Below are positions 11,276-23,513 of a stretch of DNA of 64,000 nt, in pieces. The stretch is from Strigamia acuminata (taxonomy: Eukaryota; Arthropoda; Chilopoda; Geophilomorpha; Linotaeniidae), in the NCBI GenBank assembly GCA_949358305.1, contig OX442315.1, forward strand, positions 29,848,427-29,912,426, given 5' to 3'. Under the pieces are notes generated by a model. The model saw only the letters and a program-made list of their open reading frames with translations, was not told the origin of the DNA and searched no databases. A program made the translations under genes and the position numbers. How positions within the stretch are numbered: position 1 is the first letter of the stretch; each line of letters starts with the position of its first letter.

Positions 11276-14200
11276 ATGGCGTGGCTTATATCGGGTGTCT
11301 CAGATAAAATTAAAAGCTGCATTGCCTGGTCTTGGAGTTATCTCTGCGCATTGTGGTTCGTTCTAGTTATTTTTTTATTATACATTCTTCGAGGACCATT
11401 GAAAATAAGCGAAAACTTCGTTATGGGTAAGTGCAAAGTGTTTGAGTTAAATTTATGATCAAATGAAAACACCGATTACGTGTATCGTGCGGGCGAAACT
11501 AACCCATTAGCGATTTAACCCAGATTTACTACAAGATTAGTTTATAGCTGGAAACTAGGGGCTTTTGTGAAATTTACGGAAAATAAATAATCAATAATTC
11601 TATAGATAATCTGAGAGAGAAAAAATTGTCTGTCTGCAATTCTGCATTCAAATAGATAGATATTGGGTTAATTAATAATCCAGACATGTTGCTATTTGTG
11701 ACTTGGCGCGGAGTAATGTTGCGAGTTGCGACCGATTGTATTTTTGGACACGATACAGACCGAGACCCAACAAGATTATTGATTTTTTTGATGTTGCTGC
11801 ACATCCATTTTGATGCTACCTTTCCGCAAAATCACTAAATATTAACATCTGAATTTTTAAAATAACCAGCCGTGGAAAAGTGTAATAGGAAAAGGATTGA
11901 AATCTTTGAAGCGATATGTTTGATTGTATGTACAAAAATCAACCCCATGTTGTGGGCTTCCTCTAATGCTGCATATTCATCCAATTGTATTTCCAAATAG
12001 CAGCTAATTTTAAAGTGTATAATTTGAGAAATTGTTGACAATAATTTGCGATGGTTAAATGGGTAAATGCTTATTGTTTACGTAAATATAAGGAGATTTA
12101 ATTTTTTAATATTTAATTTAACCATATGGTAGTTATTCATATCAAATTTCATTTATTGGAAATTAAAAATAAATGCTATAAAAATGTTAAACATGTGCAG
12201 CTTGCAACCAGAATAACATATTATCAATTCGGATATGTTTAATTTTTATGTATTTTAATTAATTAATTCTTTAATTCTATTTCAGCAACAATTTTTTTAA
12301 ACACTTTAACGCCAAAATTTTATGTGGCACTTACTGGAACATCATCTTTAATATCCGGTCTAATTTTGGTAAGTATTCAAATTTTTTTAATTTATTTAAA
12401 AAAAAAAAAATATTTAATTAAAATTTTTAAAATTCTTTTGTAGATATTCGAGTGGTGGTATTTCCGCAAATACGGGACGTCATTTATTGAACAGATATCT
12501 TTAAATCATATTTCACCGTGGATTGGGGGCGGTAGTAGTAGCGACAACAGCAATGACAGTCCCAATGTGAGTCCATCAGCCACTAATGGTCAGCAAACTG
12601 CGCCAGGTAATTTGAAATAAAAGTCTTATTAACAGCTTCCATGTAGCACAATTTATGACATTTTTAAGAATGTAAGGTCTGGCGAAATCCATTAAATTTA
12701 CTCAGAGGAGCAGAATATAATCGCTTCCAGTGGTCCACGGGGAAAGAACCACTTACGTATTACGACATGAATTTGTCCGCTCAAGATCATCAGACGTTTT
12801 TCACCTGTGAAGCTGATGCAGGAAAAGAGGAATACGAAAGTAAAAAAAATTCTTTTTAACTAGTTGAATTACGAGTAATTATTTTTTTTATTCATAGTTA
12901 TGCAAACTGCATGGCGGGAAATAAATCCCCAAGCTAGGATCAAGGCTGCGCACGAAGCATTGGATAAACATCCAGAGTAAATATCATCAATTTGCATTAT
13001 CAAAACAAATTTTCAATTTCTTGTATTCTAGTTGTGCAACGGCGTATATTTTATTGGGCGAAGAGGAAGCCAACACGGTTACAGAGGTATTTTTTTTAAT
13101 GATAAATAGTTTGTTTAAAGCAAATAGTTGTGTATTGTAGGCAGAAAAATTATTCAAACAAGCATTAAAAGTAGCTGAAGCCAATTACAAACGATCGCAG
13201 CAGTTACAACAACAAAATGCTTACAACGAATCGTTGCATAGTAAGTTTCACATGTGTAGATTAGGAGTTGGGCTTATTTTGATTTGCGATTTTAATTACG
13301 CGTTATAGGACGCGATACGAACGTTCTAATTTACGTTCGTCGTCGGTTAGCGATGTGTGCACGTAAAATGGGAAAATTAAAAGAAGCTGTGAAAATGATG
13401 AGAGATGTATGCAATAAATTTTGGTTAATATTCCATATTTTGACCGATTTTAATTTGAAATTTAGTTGATAAAAGAATTTCCAATGATGAATTCGCTAAA
13501 TATTCATGAAAATCTCATAGAAGCGTTATTGGAAATGCAGGCGTATGCGGACGTGCAAGCCGTACTAGCAAAATACGATGGTAACAACATTTTAAAATTG
13601 TTCTCGCATTATTCTTTAAATTTGTTTGTACACAGATATCACGCTTCCAAAATCGGCAACTATTTGTTACACGGCGGCGCTGCTTAAATCACGCTTAATT
13701 AGTGACAAGTAAGTAGACGATTACGATAAATCGTGAGTAAATTGTAGCGTCGTTTTCCAAGTAGGTTTGCTCCGGACATAGCCAGTAAACGAGGGCTTAC
13801 AACGGCGGAAATGAATGCCGTTGAAGCTATTCACAGAGCTGTTGAATTCAATCCCCATGTACCTAAAGTAAAAATAACTTTAAAAAAATGCACATATCAT
13901 ATTTTGACACTATAATGTACTTTTTTTTTAGTATTTACTGGAAATGAAACCACTTATTCTTCCTTCTGAACATATTTTGAAGCGTGGAGATAGCGAAGCC
14001 ATCGCATATGCATTTTTTCATTTGCAGCACTGGAAGCGGGTGGAAGGCACCCTTAATTTATTGCACTGTACTTGGGAAGGAAGTATGTTTTTTTTTTTTA
14101 AAAAAATAAAATAGAATTGTTGATTTAATTTATTTTTGTTTTTTAGCATTTCGCATGATTCCATACCCGCTCGAAAGAGGACATCTTTTTTATCCGTATC

Positions 14201-14598
14201 CTACATGTACGGAAAGTGCTGACAGAGAACTGTTACCAGGTTTATTTGTACCATTTTATCTCATTTAAAAAAAAATTAATTTTTAATGCTAATAGCATTT
14301 CATGAAGTATCAGTATATCCGAAAAAGGAACTTCCATTTTTCATTTTATTTACGGCCGGATTGTGTTCTATTACCGCCATTCTTGCGTTACTTACTCATC
14401 AATATCCAGAACCAATGGGATTGGTTGCGAAAACCGTAAGTTTTATAAAGCAAAGTGAGAAGTTGTATTTTGTGGTAGATTGGCACATTGCAATGTTTTT
14501 AGGTAATCGGATGGGTATATCTTCCATTCAATTATGTGATAGAAAAACTTGAAGCCATTTTACCAACAAATCTTATTCAGCAGCTGTTCAGGGTGTGA
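11276..14598 (+). CDS. ST7: Suppressor of tumorigenicity 7 (ST7) homologue
   Basis: ST7 is a conserved multipass membrane protein, linked in mammals to tumour suppression and matrix remodelling; its molecular role is poorly defined. Exon 1 is 11276-11426, exon 2 begins at 12286, and about a dozen short exons follow to the TGA at 14596-14598. Family stretches are very well kept: [121 protein letters not shown] and [14 protein letters not shown]. Hydrophobic segments lie near residues 18-40 and 62-84 and near the C-terminus ([19 protein letters not shown]). The middle is helical and TPR-like. The start was chosen because it puts the first membrane segment in the usual position. Confidence 0.95.
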
Positions 14599-16347
14599 AT
14601 GTATGATGCAGCATTTTCTTGCTAATTACATAACACTGTAGGACGAATGAACAATAAAGTAACTTTGTTTATTTATTGTTAAAAAAATGTGAAATGACAT
14701 TAGAGCGGCCAAGATAACAGCCAATCTTTGTCTAATGATAAAATCATTTTTTTTCCTTCAATAAATCTATTTTTATATGGATTTCTAATTGAATTTAGTT
14801 TACTGTTAAAATTAATTTGGCGTCAACACAGACTTTATTCAATCTTCCATCCTGTTTGTGATTTCTACGGTAGTTGAATTAAAATAAAATCACCATGGGA
14901 ACAGAAGTTAAGCAGAGTCGTACAAAACAACCTGCGAACCCAAACAACTGTATACAGAAGCTAATTTCCATTTCACATTTACTGCCCACTTCAATTATAT
15001 TTTCGTTATCACTAATAAAAGAGGACCTTTTTTAAATATGTCAAGGAAAAATTTAAAAATTATCATGCAATGTGCATCGTAATAAACAATTCTGGGAAAT
15101 ACAGTTGAAAAGGCAAATGACAAATAGATTTATTGAATATGTGAGGAAGTGCGTAATGGGATGCCAAGGACAACAAAGTTTGAAATTTCCTTTCGTTCGT
15201 GAAGAAACTGATAGAATTGAATTTTCTTGTTATTTACGTTTACTAACACGAAAAAACATTTCATTTTAGTTTTAAAATTGAAATATAAACAAAAACGAAT
15301 AAAAACTCCAAATATGAAATGTGAATAGTAATAAATTCTCCAAAGATAAGCTAAACTCACCTGGACGATTTTGTCGGTTATTATGGCCGCGACCATTCAG
15401 ACGTCCACTACTTACAGTTAATGCTGGCGGGAATGGTGGGAAGTATGGAGACGAGCAGCAACTCCTCTTTGTAGACCAAATACGTATGTACGTGTATGCT
15501 TTTCATTGTGTTCTGAAGGTTCGGTATTGAGTAATTTTTTAGATACGTCATCTAAAATCTGACTTTAGTGCTCAGTATCTTCTTCTTTTCTTCTTTTTAT
15601 AAATAAAAATCCCTCTTCTTTCATCTACTCTGTAGATAAATCCATCTTTTGCTAACAATCTCGTTTGACATTGCGCTTGTGTCCAGTCGCGCCAAATTCA
15701 AATGGGAAGTAATTTGTTGTTTGCAATAAAATTCAACTGTGTATTCGAAAACAATTACGAAAAAATATTTTAATTAAAATTTACAAATCCAAGTTTAGTG
15801 ATCCTTGAGAACACATTCGTTACAGTCTTAAAGAAAAATCTAGGAACTCGTCTACAACATTATGAAAAAGTGTAACTTACTATAGAAATATTGCTGTGGC
15901 TATTTAAAATAAATATATCAGTACAAAAGCCGTATATGAGACCGTACGGTTGGTAGAAAAACTAAACCCAACATCACTTATAACCACAAAATTAATTAAT
16001 TAATTTCTTTTTTTTCATTTTTAAAATGGCGCTAAAACTCCTTTCATGAGCTATTTTTATCTCTTGCATGGCAAATACAAAACACGTTTGTATTTATTGC
16101 AACAATCATTAAAGGAGAGCGCTGCCATTTTATAAATAACTTTAACAAAGAAATGCATAATTTCCCGATTGAGTTCACCGGTAATAATAGTCGATATAAT
16201 GACAATAGTTATTGATTAATGTGAAATTAAGTGCTACAAATGGTTGTTGGATAATGGTATTGTTGATAGAAAGCAGAAGCAACAAAACGCTCAAACAAAT
16301 CGTGCGCTACGATAAAATAAAAATGAAAAAAAAATCATACATTCGTG
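14599..16347. other. region between convergent ST7 and RSBN1 genes
   Basis: It holds the ST7 3' UTR (AATAAA near 14650) and the RSBN1/KDM9 3' UTR. One possible minus-strand exon ends at a donor near 15362 (frame ending GRLNGRGHNNRQNRPG, upstream part SPYFPPFPPALTVSSG). It has no recognised partner exons, so it is not called as a gene. The rest is AT-rich with nothing I can support. Confidence 0.45.
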
Positions 16348-19300
16348 TCAGCATTCAGCTGCTGTGTTTTCTCCTTCGGACGTTTTTGTTTCACCGACTT
16401 GTTTATGTACATCACCATTGTCAGTGTTTTGCGACTTCTCTTCTTTAATTATAACGTTTGGTCCTTCGGCAGCAAGTTTGCCACCGTTTATACATTCAGT
16501 CACTTCTATTTTCTTTAATTTCACATCATCTGTTTTGTTAGTTTTGTTGTCTCTGTGTTTGGACAGAGCTTTCTTGTCTGTTGATGGTTTTTTTAACTTT
16601 TTGATTTTATGATGTGTTGTTGGTATGTCGGATGATTTTTCACTTTTCACTTTGGTGGGATCGTTTGTGTGGCTGTGTGAGGTTTTGCCAATCTTTTCCT
16701 TCTTATCACTTTCTGGGTCAGTTGTTTTGGAGTTCTTTTCCCTTTTATCGCTTTCGACATTAGTTAGTTTGGCATTCTTTTCCTTTTTCTCACTTTTGTG
16801 ATTTGACGGTTTCACGTGTTTTTCCCTTTCGTTACTTTTTTTCTCGTTCTTTTCCCTTTCGTTACTTTTTTTCTCGTTCTTTTCCCTTTCATTACATGTT
16901 TTCTCGTTCTTTTCCCTTTCGTTACTTGTTTTCTCGTTCTTTTCCCTTTCGTTACTTGTTTTCTCGTTCTTCTCCCTTTCGTTACTTGTTATCTCGTTCT
17001 TTTCCCTTTTGTCAGTCTCGTTACTTGTTTTCTCGTTTTTATCCCTTTTGTCGGTTTCATTACTTGTCGTTTTCTCGTTCTTTTCCTTTTTATCAGTCTC
17101 TTTACTTGTTTTCACGTACTTTTCCTTCATATCGCTTTCGTTATTTGTCGTTTTCATGTTCTTATCCTTTTTATCAGTTTCGTTACTGGCTTTCACATAC
17201 TTTTCCTTCTTATCACTCTCATTGTTTGTTGTTTTTACGTTCTTTTCCTTTTTATCGATTTCGTTAGTTGTTTTCACGTACTTTTCCTTCTTTTCACTTT
17301 CGTTATTTGTCGTTTTCACGCTCTTTTCCTTCTTTTCACTTTCGTTATTTGCAGTTTTCACGTACTTTTCCTTCTTTTCATTTTCGTTATTTGTCGTTTT
17401 CACGCTCTTTTCCTTTTGGTCAGTTTCGTTATTTGTTTTCACGCTCTTTTCTTTTTTGTCACTTTCTACAATCTTGTCCCCTTTATCGCTTTCCTCGTTA
17501 GTTATTTTCATGTTCTTCTCCCTTTTCTCACTTTCACCATTTGTTGTTTTCACGTTCTTTTCTTTTTTCTCACTTTCACCATTTGTTTTCACATTCTTTT
17601 CCTTATTCTCAGTTTCACCGTTTGTTTTCACATTCTTTTCCTTTTTCTCACCATCGTTATTCGTTTTTGCATGCTTTTCCTTTTTGCTACTGTCGTGATT
17701 TGCTGTTTTGACGTTCTTTTCTTTTTTATCACTTTCGTGATTACTCTTGCCACTTCTATCCTTTTTCTCGGTCCGTTTAGCCACTAACACTGTTTTATTT
17801 TCCCCGTCTTTTGTCAACAATTTTTTCACAACTTTGGCAAAAGAATTTTCTGCTTTTGCCGGTTTTAAACAAGCACTTTCCATCTTAACAGGTTTTGTAC
17901 ACACATCTTCCGTCTTCACAACTTTAACACTAGCATCTTCCGTTTTAACAGTAACTGATAAATCCTTAGAACTATACACTTTCTTAGCTTTCTTCCCATC
18001 CATATCATTTCCACCGCTTGTTTTCACCTTTTCTTTTTCATCCTTAATGCTTTCATCAAGTTTCACTTTTTTCTTTTTCTTTTCACTCGAGCTGTCATGC
18101 CGCTTCCGCTTTAAATCATGTGTTAATCCATTGGTTAACTTTTTCTCCTCGTTTTGCACACAAGTTGTATTTGGAGAATTTATTTTCGGTTTATCCTCTT
18201 CGGAATAATATGCCTTGAGCCGTACGTGCCAAGCTAAAATAAAATAAAAGCATTAACCAGCAGCAACTTTAAAAAAAAGTATAAAAAGCAAATATTAATC
18301 GAACGAACCAATGCTCGTGACGGCTGACACCGTACGAAACTGATGAACAACATTTCGTGGTAAAAAATAAATGTCATTGTCACATAACTGAATCCTTGCA
18401 TATCGAATCCCCTCACGATGAAGTTGATTAAGTTTGGCATCTTCAACCCATTGAATACACTAAAATATTAATGGCATTTTATGCTCAGCACTTTACATCA
18501 CGACATGACTTCATACCTGTGACGTAGGTGGTTCATGCAAATCCAACTGCAATTTTTCCACAAGTTCAGTAAAATCACCGGAATGAAACGCTACCACATC
18601 CTTTGTAATACGATTGCTCGAATTACTAAACAAACATTAATCAATTGCATTAATTTCATCCAAAAGAAATCAAAACAAAAACAGAAACTTACAATTGGCC
18701 GCAATTAACGGCTTTCAAAATCCCCCCCGCAGCCGTCGTGTGTCGATCTAGCCCATGACCAACGTGGTCGGCGTGACATTTAGTGCGGTCTTCGAACATT
18801 GTTTCACGGGGCTCCGAAACCCGGGGTAGATATTGTAAATTCCTGAGTTCGTTCGGACCGGTCCGTTTTCTCTTAGACGGCGATTTTGCGAGGTCTGCAG
18901 TTGGGATGAGTTGTTCTCCAGGACGAATCCACAGAATTGGACCGTCGTTACTCTCTTGCGCCGACTGCATTTGAACCGCGGACAAACGGCCCCAGGGAAG
19001 GGACAAGCGTAGAAAAGGACTCGCATCCAAAAGGCTTAAAAAGTCCGGGAAATAATCGCCCACTTCTTCGTGAACCGTTCCGACCAGACTTATTTGATGC
19101 AAAGGTCCTGCACGATACGTGCCGCCACTGTAAGAGTTGTGAACTCTCTCTTGGAACTTCTCCAGTGTTGTTGTGTCGATGTCCGAACGACCTAACACCC
19201 CGGTTTGGATGGTAAGCGTTGGGTAATACGATGCAAAATGTTCGAGGAGATCTGGGAGGAATTGTGCCGCACCGTGAATGATTCCCATGACGTGTCGCGC

Positions 19301-21217
19301 GACACCGGGTCGCTCTTCGGCAAAAACCGCCTGAAAAGGAAAGGACGAAATCAATTTTTTAATCTTTGTGAAAAAAGAAAACAAATAAATTTTTACTTGG
19401 AAAAATTCGTCCGCTAATGCTTCTGCATCGGTTGGTGTTAATCTCTCAATTTCATCTTGGTAAACATGAACAACTGACGCTCCACCGTTCGGATAAACAG
19501 CCTCGTGAATGTATTTACCAAACTTAAGTCCCGGATGGTTATTTGTTGTTGCCGACAGGTAAGATTCACTTTTAAGCCATGAATTTTTGATCATGAGTTT
19601 ATTCGATCGGTTACACTGAATTCCAGCATCTTTGCGCTTAATTTTGCTTCTTTTGTAACACAGTTTGCAACTTATTTTATCCGTCGAATGGATAAGTTTA
19701 CCGTCCGCCTTTTGCGACGCACTTTTCTCCTTGCTTTCGACCGGCTTAACCGATTTCTTCTCCGAATGTTTCTCTTTTTTAATCGCCGATTTGTGCTTCT
19801 CGTCTTTCTTGTCCGAAACACTTCTTTTCACATCAGTTTTGTCACTGCCGTGCGAATGTTTTGAAGAATTGCCGCTCTTCTCCACTTTCACTTTTGGCGC
19901 TGACGTTTTACTTTCTTGCTTCGCTCGAACACTCTGAGACGACGTCGATTTCGAATGTATTTTCTTAAGCTTACTGACCGTCTTCGACTTTAGTTTTTCC
20001 TTATCACCACTTTTTTGCTTCGCCAATTTGCTGCTTTTTATTTTACATTTGTGCACCACTTTGTCCACGAGCTCCATCAGACAGACACGGACGTCACTCT
20101 CCACACAATCTACATGTAAAACGTTTGCATTTTGTTCACATATTTCATCCACTGTCGTTTCTGCAGGAGACATGTTAATCTCACATTTGTTAGACAAATT
20201 TTCCGTTTCAATTGTAGGCAAATCAAGGCACTCAGTAATGTTATTAATTACAGATTCTTCAGAATCAGCTACGGTATTAACAGTACACTCATCCGTTCGG
20301 TCCTTTGGTTGACTTTTTTCACAAAAATAATTGCCAACACTAATATTATCATTTGCAGGACTCAACACGATTGATTCTTCCTCATTAAATTGCTTTTCTG
20401 GACTATCACAATTCCCCGTCTCATTTATCTCGCGTTTTCTGCGGCCAGTCTTTTCACTTTCAGTTTCAGACAGTTCACCTTCCTCTTTTTCACTGCCATC
20501 CGATTGAATCAATTTAACAACTGACGTCAATGCTGGCGGTGCACAGGGGATGTTATTCGAACTCGTTGCAAGCCCCTCATCTGTTTTCACCGATTCCGAT
20601 GGTGTCGATTGATGTTTTTTCGAATGTCGATGATGATGATGATGTCGTTCGCTGTGATGATAATGTCGGTGATGATTTTTAGCAGTAGAATTCTTGTCCT
20701 TGTGTTTTTTCTTTACAGTCGACCGATGCCTGTCACTTTTCTCCACTTTGCCGTTGCTGTGATGCTTCCAGTCGGTTAAATCTAGAAATAACGGTGCAAA
20801 TTTTAATTAATGGTTGTGTAAATTCAATTGATTCAAGTTAAATCACTTTTTTTTGATGAGCTGTGGGTGCTCCCATTACAATTTTTGTCATCCGAAGTAG
20901 CGCTCGAATTTTTGTTAACAATCTTTTCGCCTCGTGTTGTGCTGGTACCGGGACAACTTGGAGAGCTGTCATGCACTCTTTTGCGAGGTGACGACGACGA
21001 ATAATCGTCGTCCTTTTCGTAACTGGATCGAGATGACGACGGTAGCCCAGGTAAGTTTCGAAAAGTGTTGAGTTCTAATCGTTTTTGTTCCCCTTCAAAA
21101 TCGTCTGAATTTTTCCTGCCACTGTCAAACTCGTTGATTCGTTTGTTTTTAATTATATCCCGGTGTTTGTCCATGTTTTCCCAGGGTGATCGCGAGGATT
21201 GAGCGTCGGACGACATT
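16348..21217 (-). CDS. RSBN1: RSBN1/RSBN1L-type JmjC protein (KDM9 family)
   Basis: RSBN1 proteins and worm DPY-21 form the KDM9 family, nuclear JmjC dioxygenases reported to demethylate H4K20me2. Six exons: 20847-21217 (MSSDAQ start), 19397-20781, 18693-19330, 18517-18625, 18309-18459 and 16348-18233, for about 1,510 residues. The N-terminus is Ser/Lys/His-rich with a His run near 20640. The conserved core starts near [20 protein letters not shown]. It includes an HAD triplet (18775-18767) within [18 protein letters not shown], fitting the family's HxD iron site, and NVVHQF (His near 18344), fitting the second His. The core ends [13 protein letters not shown]. The last exon then adds about 600 residues of Lys/Glu/Asn repeats, making the protein about twice the usual RSBN1 length. 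Those repeats are the odd part; the core is confident. Confidence 0.92.
16831..17010 (-). repeat. six tandem 30-bp units in the RSBN1 last exon
   Basis: Units begin at 16831, 16861, 16891, 16921, 16951 and 16981, and each reads close to gttacttgttttctcgttct followed by tttccctttc on plus. On the coding strand they encode a 10-residue unit, [10 protein letters not shown] with minor changes. Near-identity of adjacent units indicates recent expansion. Confidence 0.9.
17011..17730 (-). repeat. degenerate longer tandem repeats in the RSBN1 last exon
   Basis: A continuation of the 30-bp array with longer, more diverged units encoding variants of [13 protein letters not shown], roughly 13-15 residues each. 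The coding strand is strongly purine-rich. The block probably arose from the same ancestral motif as the 30-bp array. Confidence 0.85.
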
Positions 21218-21526
21218 TTGATATTGATTTCTTCCTCCAAAAACAAAAATGCCCGGATGAAGACGTCGTACCTAATGAACTCGAGTTTGTTCCGTTAATT
21301 TTTATTGGTCAGATTGAAAGTGAAAGGGTTGCCATTGCTCCGATTGCAATTTCTCCACCAATCAGAAGCGACGTAACTGAAAGGCGCCAAAACGTTCTTG
21401 CGCCTGCGCGGATCCCGCTATTATACTACCACACATTACCGGACACACAAGAAGCAAAGTTTTCAAACTTAACTTGTGTTGATTTTCGGTAAGGAGAAGC
21501 GTCTATTACTGAACCCTAGACGCAAC
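21218..21526. promoter_or_regulatory. divergent promoter between RSBN1 and SET
   Basis: Only 309 bp separate the proposed start codons of two divergently transcribed chromatin genes. The stretch holds two CCAAT boxes, an inverted one in TTATTGGTCAG near 21302-21312 and a direct one in CACCAATCAGA near 21357-21367, both good NF-Y sites. A CpG-containing GCGACGTAAC follows near 21368. No TATA box is evident. Shared regulation is an inference from the spacing. Confidence 0.5.
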
Positions 21527-22293
21527 ATGGCCACTGGAGGAACAACTCCGAAGAAGGTTCGCAAAGTTGAGGGCTCATCTTCAGTCGGGGATGGCGACGA
21601 ATCGCGAGATTACGATGCGGAGACACAGAAAGCGTTAGAGGAGATCGACGCCTGTCAGAATGAAATAGATGCGCTCAACGAGAAGGCGAGCGAAGAAATT
21701 CTCAAAGTCGAGCAGAAATATAATAAGTTGAGGAAGCCGTATTTTGAAAAAAGAAATGAAATCATCAAGAAAATACCCAATTTTTGGGTGACAGCTGTAT
21801 CCTTTTTTGCAGGTGGTTACATGACCCTACGCTAAGCCTAACATGTACACCATGCTTTGTCTGCCGTTTGTTTTCCTTTACTTCTTTTTTCGCTGCAGTT
21901 TGTAAACCATCCCCAGATTTCGGCTATATTGGAGGAAGAGGAGGAAGAATGCTTGCATTATTTGAATAAATTAGAAGTGGAAGAGTTTGAAGATATTAAA
22001 TCCGGATACAGGTACGAAACTCATTTAGATTTATTTCAATACAAAAACCTACAGGTATGTTGCTCTATGTTTTTGTTTTCTCTATTTTATTAGCATTGAT
22101 TTATTATTTAAGAATAAACGATTATAAAATGTGATTTATCAACAACAATTTTTTTTAAATTAAATTTAATTCTACTGTTTTTTTTTTAATTAATTTTTTT
22201 TTAATTTAATTAAATTGCAGCAATTCAATTTTTTTAAATTTTAATTATATTTAATTTTTTAAATTATAATATTTTAAAATTAATTTAATTAAT

Positions 22294-22329
<36 letters not shown>

Positions 22330-23513
22330 CAAATTTTATTTTGACGTAAATCCATATTTTGAAAACGATGTGCTCACCAAAGAATTCCATTTAGGATCAT
22401 CAGGTAATTCTGACACAATTTTTGGAGTTTAAAATTTATTTTATAAGTGCTGAATTAATATAATTTTAGAATTACAAATTTATGTAAAATTAGGTGACCC
22501 AGCATCACAGAGTACACCAATTAAATGGAAGGAAGGCATGGACTTAACCAAACGGCATCAGGAGAAGCAACAACAGTTGAAAAACAATCGGAAGCGGGTT
22601 CACGTGCAGCGTACTTTCTTTTCATGGTTTACCGATCATGGCGACCCGTCTGCAGACGACATTGCCGAGGTAAACATTTGAATGATTGATTGATTGATTA
22701 ATTAATTAATTAATTAATTAGGGCTTTAATTAAATTGTTTGTTTTTTTTTTTGGTTTTTTTTACAGGTTATAAAAGATGACATGTGGCCCAATCCCTTAC
22801 AGTATTTCTTAGTTCCAGACATTGAAGTGGAAAATGGCCTTGAAGGAGACGACGATGACAGTGAGGAGGATGAAGTTGATGATTCTGTAGTAGTTGTAGA
22901 AGAAGATGAAGATGGGGAGGACGAAGACGACGTTGAAGCCGGTATCGTAACTTAATTAATTTTTAAATCTATATTTTTAATTCGTTTCTTTTCATAATGA
23001 CTCGAGTAAATAATTGAAAACATCTGTGGATGTTGATTAGCTGTTGGTTGAACAATTTGAATGCTGCTAGTGACGATATTTTTCTGGATGTGCTGATCTT
23101 GAACCATCACATAAAGAAAACACAGTCGTGGCAAATTTAATTGGATTAACTGTTTCTTATACATTTTAAGCTTGTTAAAAGGAGAAAGAAATTAATGTTT
23201 GAATTTAAAATTTTTATTCCACAGAAGATGATGTAGATGAAGAAGTATATGAAGATGAGGAAGATGAAGAAGGCAAGTAGTTTCAGTTTCGATATTCATT
23301 ACATTGCATTGTATTACGTTGCATTGTATATCGTCGTGCAAGCCTAACAGTGCATACAGAAAAATGTCGATACTATGGGTGTTTTTTTGATGAATGTTCT
23401 TATTGTATCTTGTTCGAAATGTGCTTGGGTTAGTTGATTTATTTTAATTCGTTTGTTCGTTTTGAATTGTAGGTGAAGACTTATCGGGGGACGACAAAGG
23501 AGCGGATGAATGA
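21527..23513 (+). CDS. SET: Protein SET (TAF-I/I2PP2A, NAP family histone chaperone)
   Basis: SET binds histones, inhibits PP2A and masks histone acetylation in the INHAT complex. Exons: 21527-21796, about 21899-22012, 22327-22402, 22493-22670, 22767-22936, 23223-23271 and 23474-23513. An N-terminal dimerisation helix ([18 protein letters not shown]) leads into the NAP fold ([83 protein letters not shown]). A long Asp/Glu tail ends GDDKGADE. Initiator ATG 21527 follows a short leader and gives the usual Met-Ala start. The last intron appears to use a GC donor (AAG|GCAAGT at about 23271). Without that splice the protein would stop at once with EEGK. Confidence 0.95.
22141..22330. repeat. AT-rich low-complexity tract with a long T run
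   Basis: This intron of SET is almost entirely A and T and ends in a run of about 35 T residues directly before the exon acceptor at 22326. The run acts as the polypyrimidine tract. No element boundaries are visible. Confidence 0.7.

Noticed and set aside
15345-15480. Possible minus-strand exon reading ...FPPALTVSSGRLNGRGHNNRQNRPG with a GTGAG donor.
   Set aside because: No upstream acceptor or downstream in-frame exon with recognisable homology was found. Kept only as a remark in the intergenic entry.
16816-17787. Long plus-strand open frame of 323 residues rich in Phe, Leu and Val, looking like a membrane protein.
   Set aside because: It is the complement of the RSBN1 Lys/Glu repeat exon; CT-rich repeats on this strand give hydrophobic codons. 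It has no splice context or family match.
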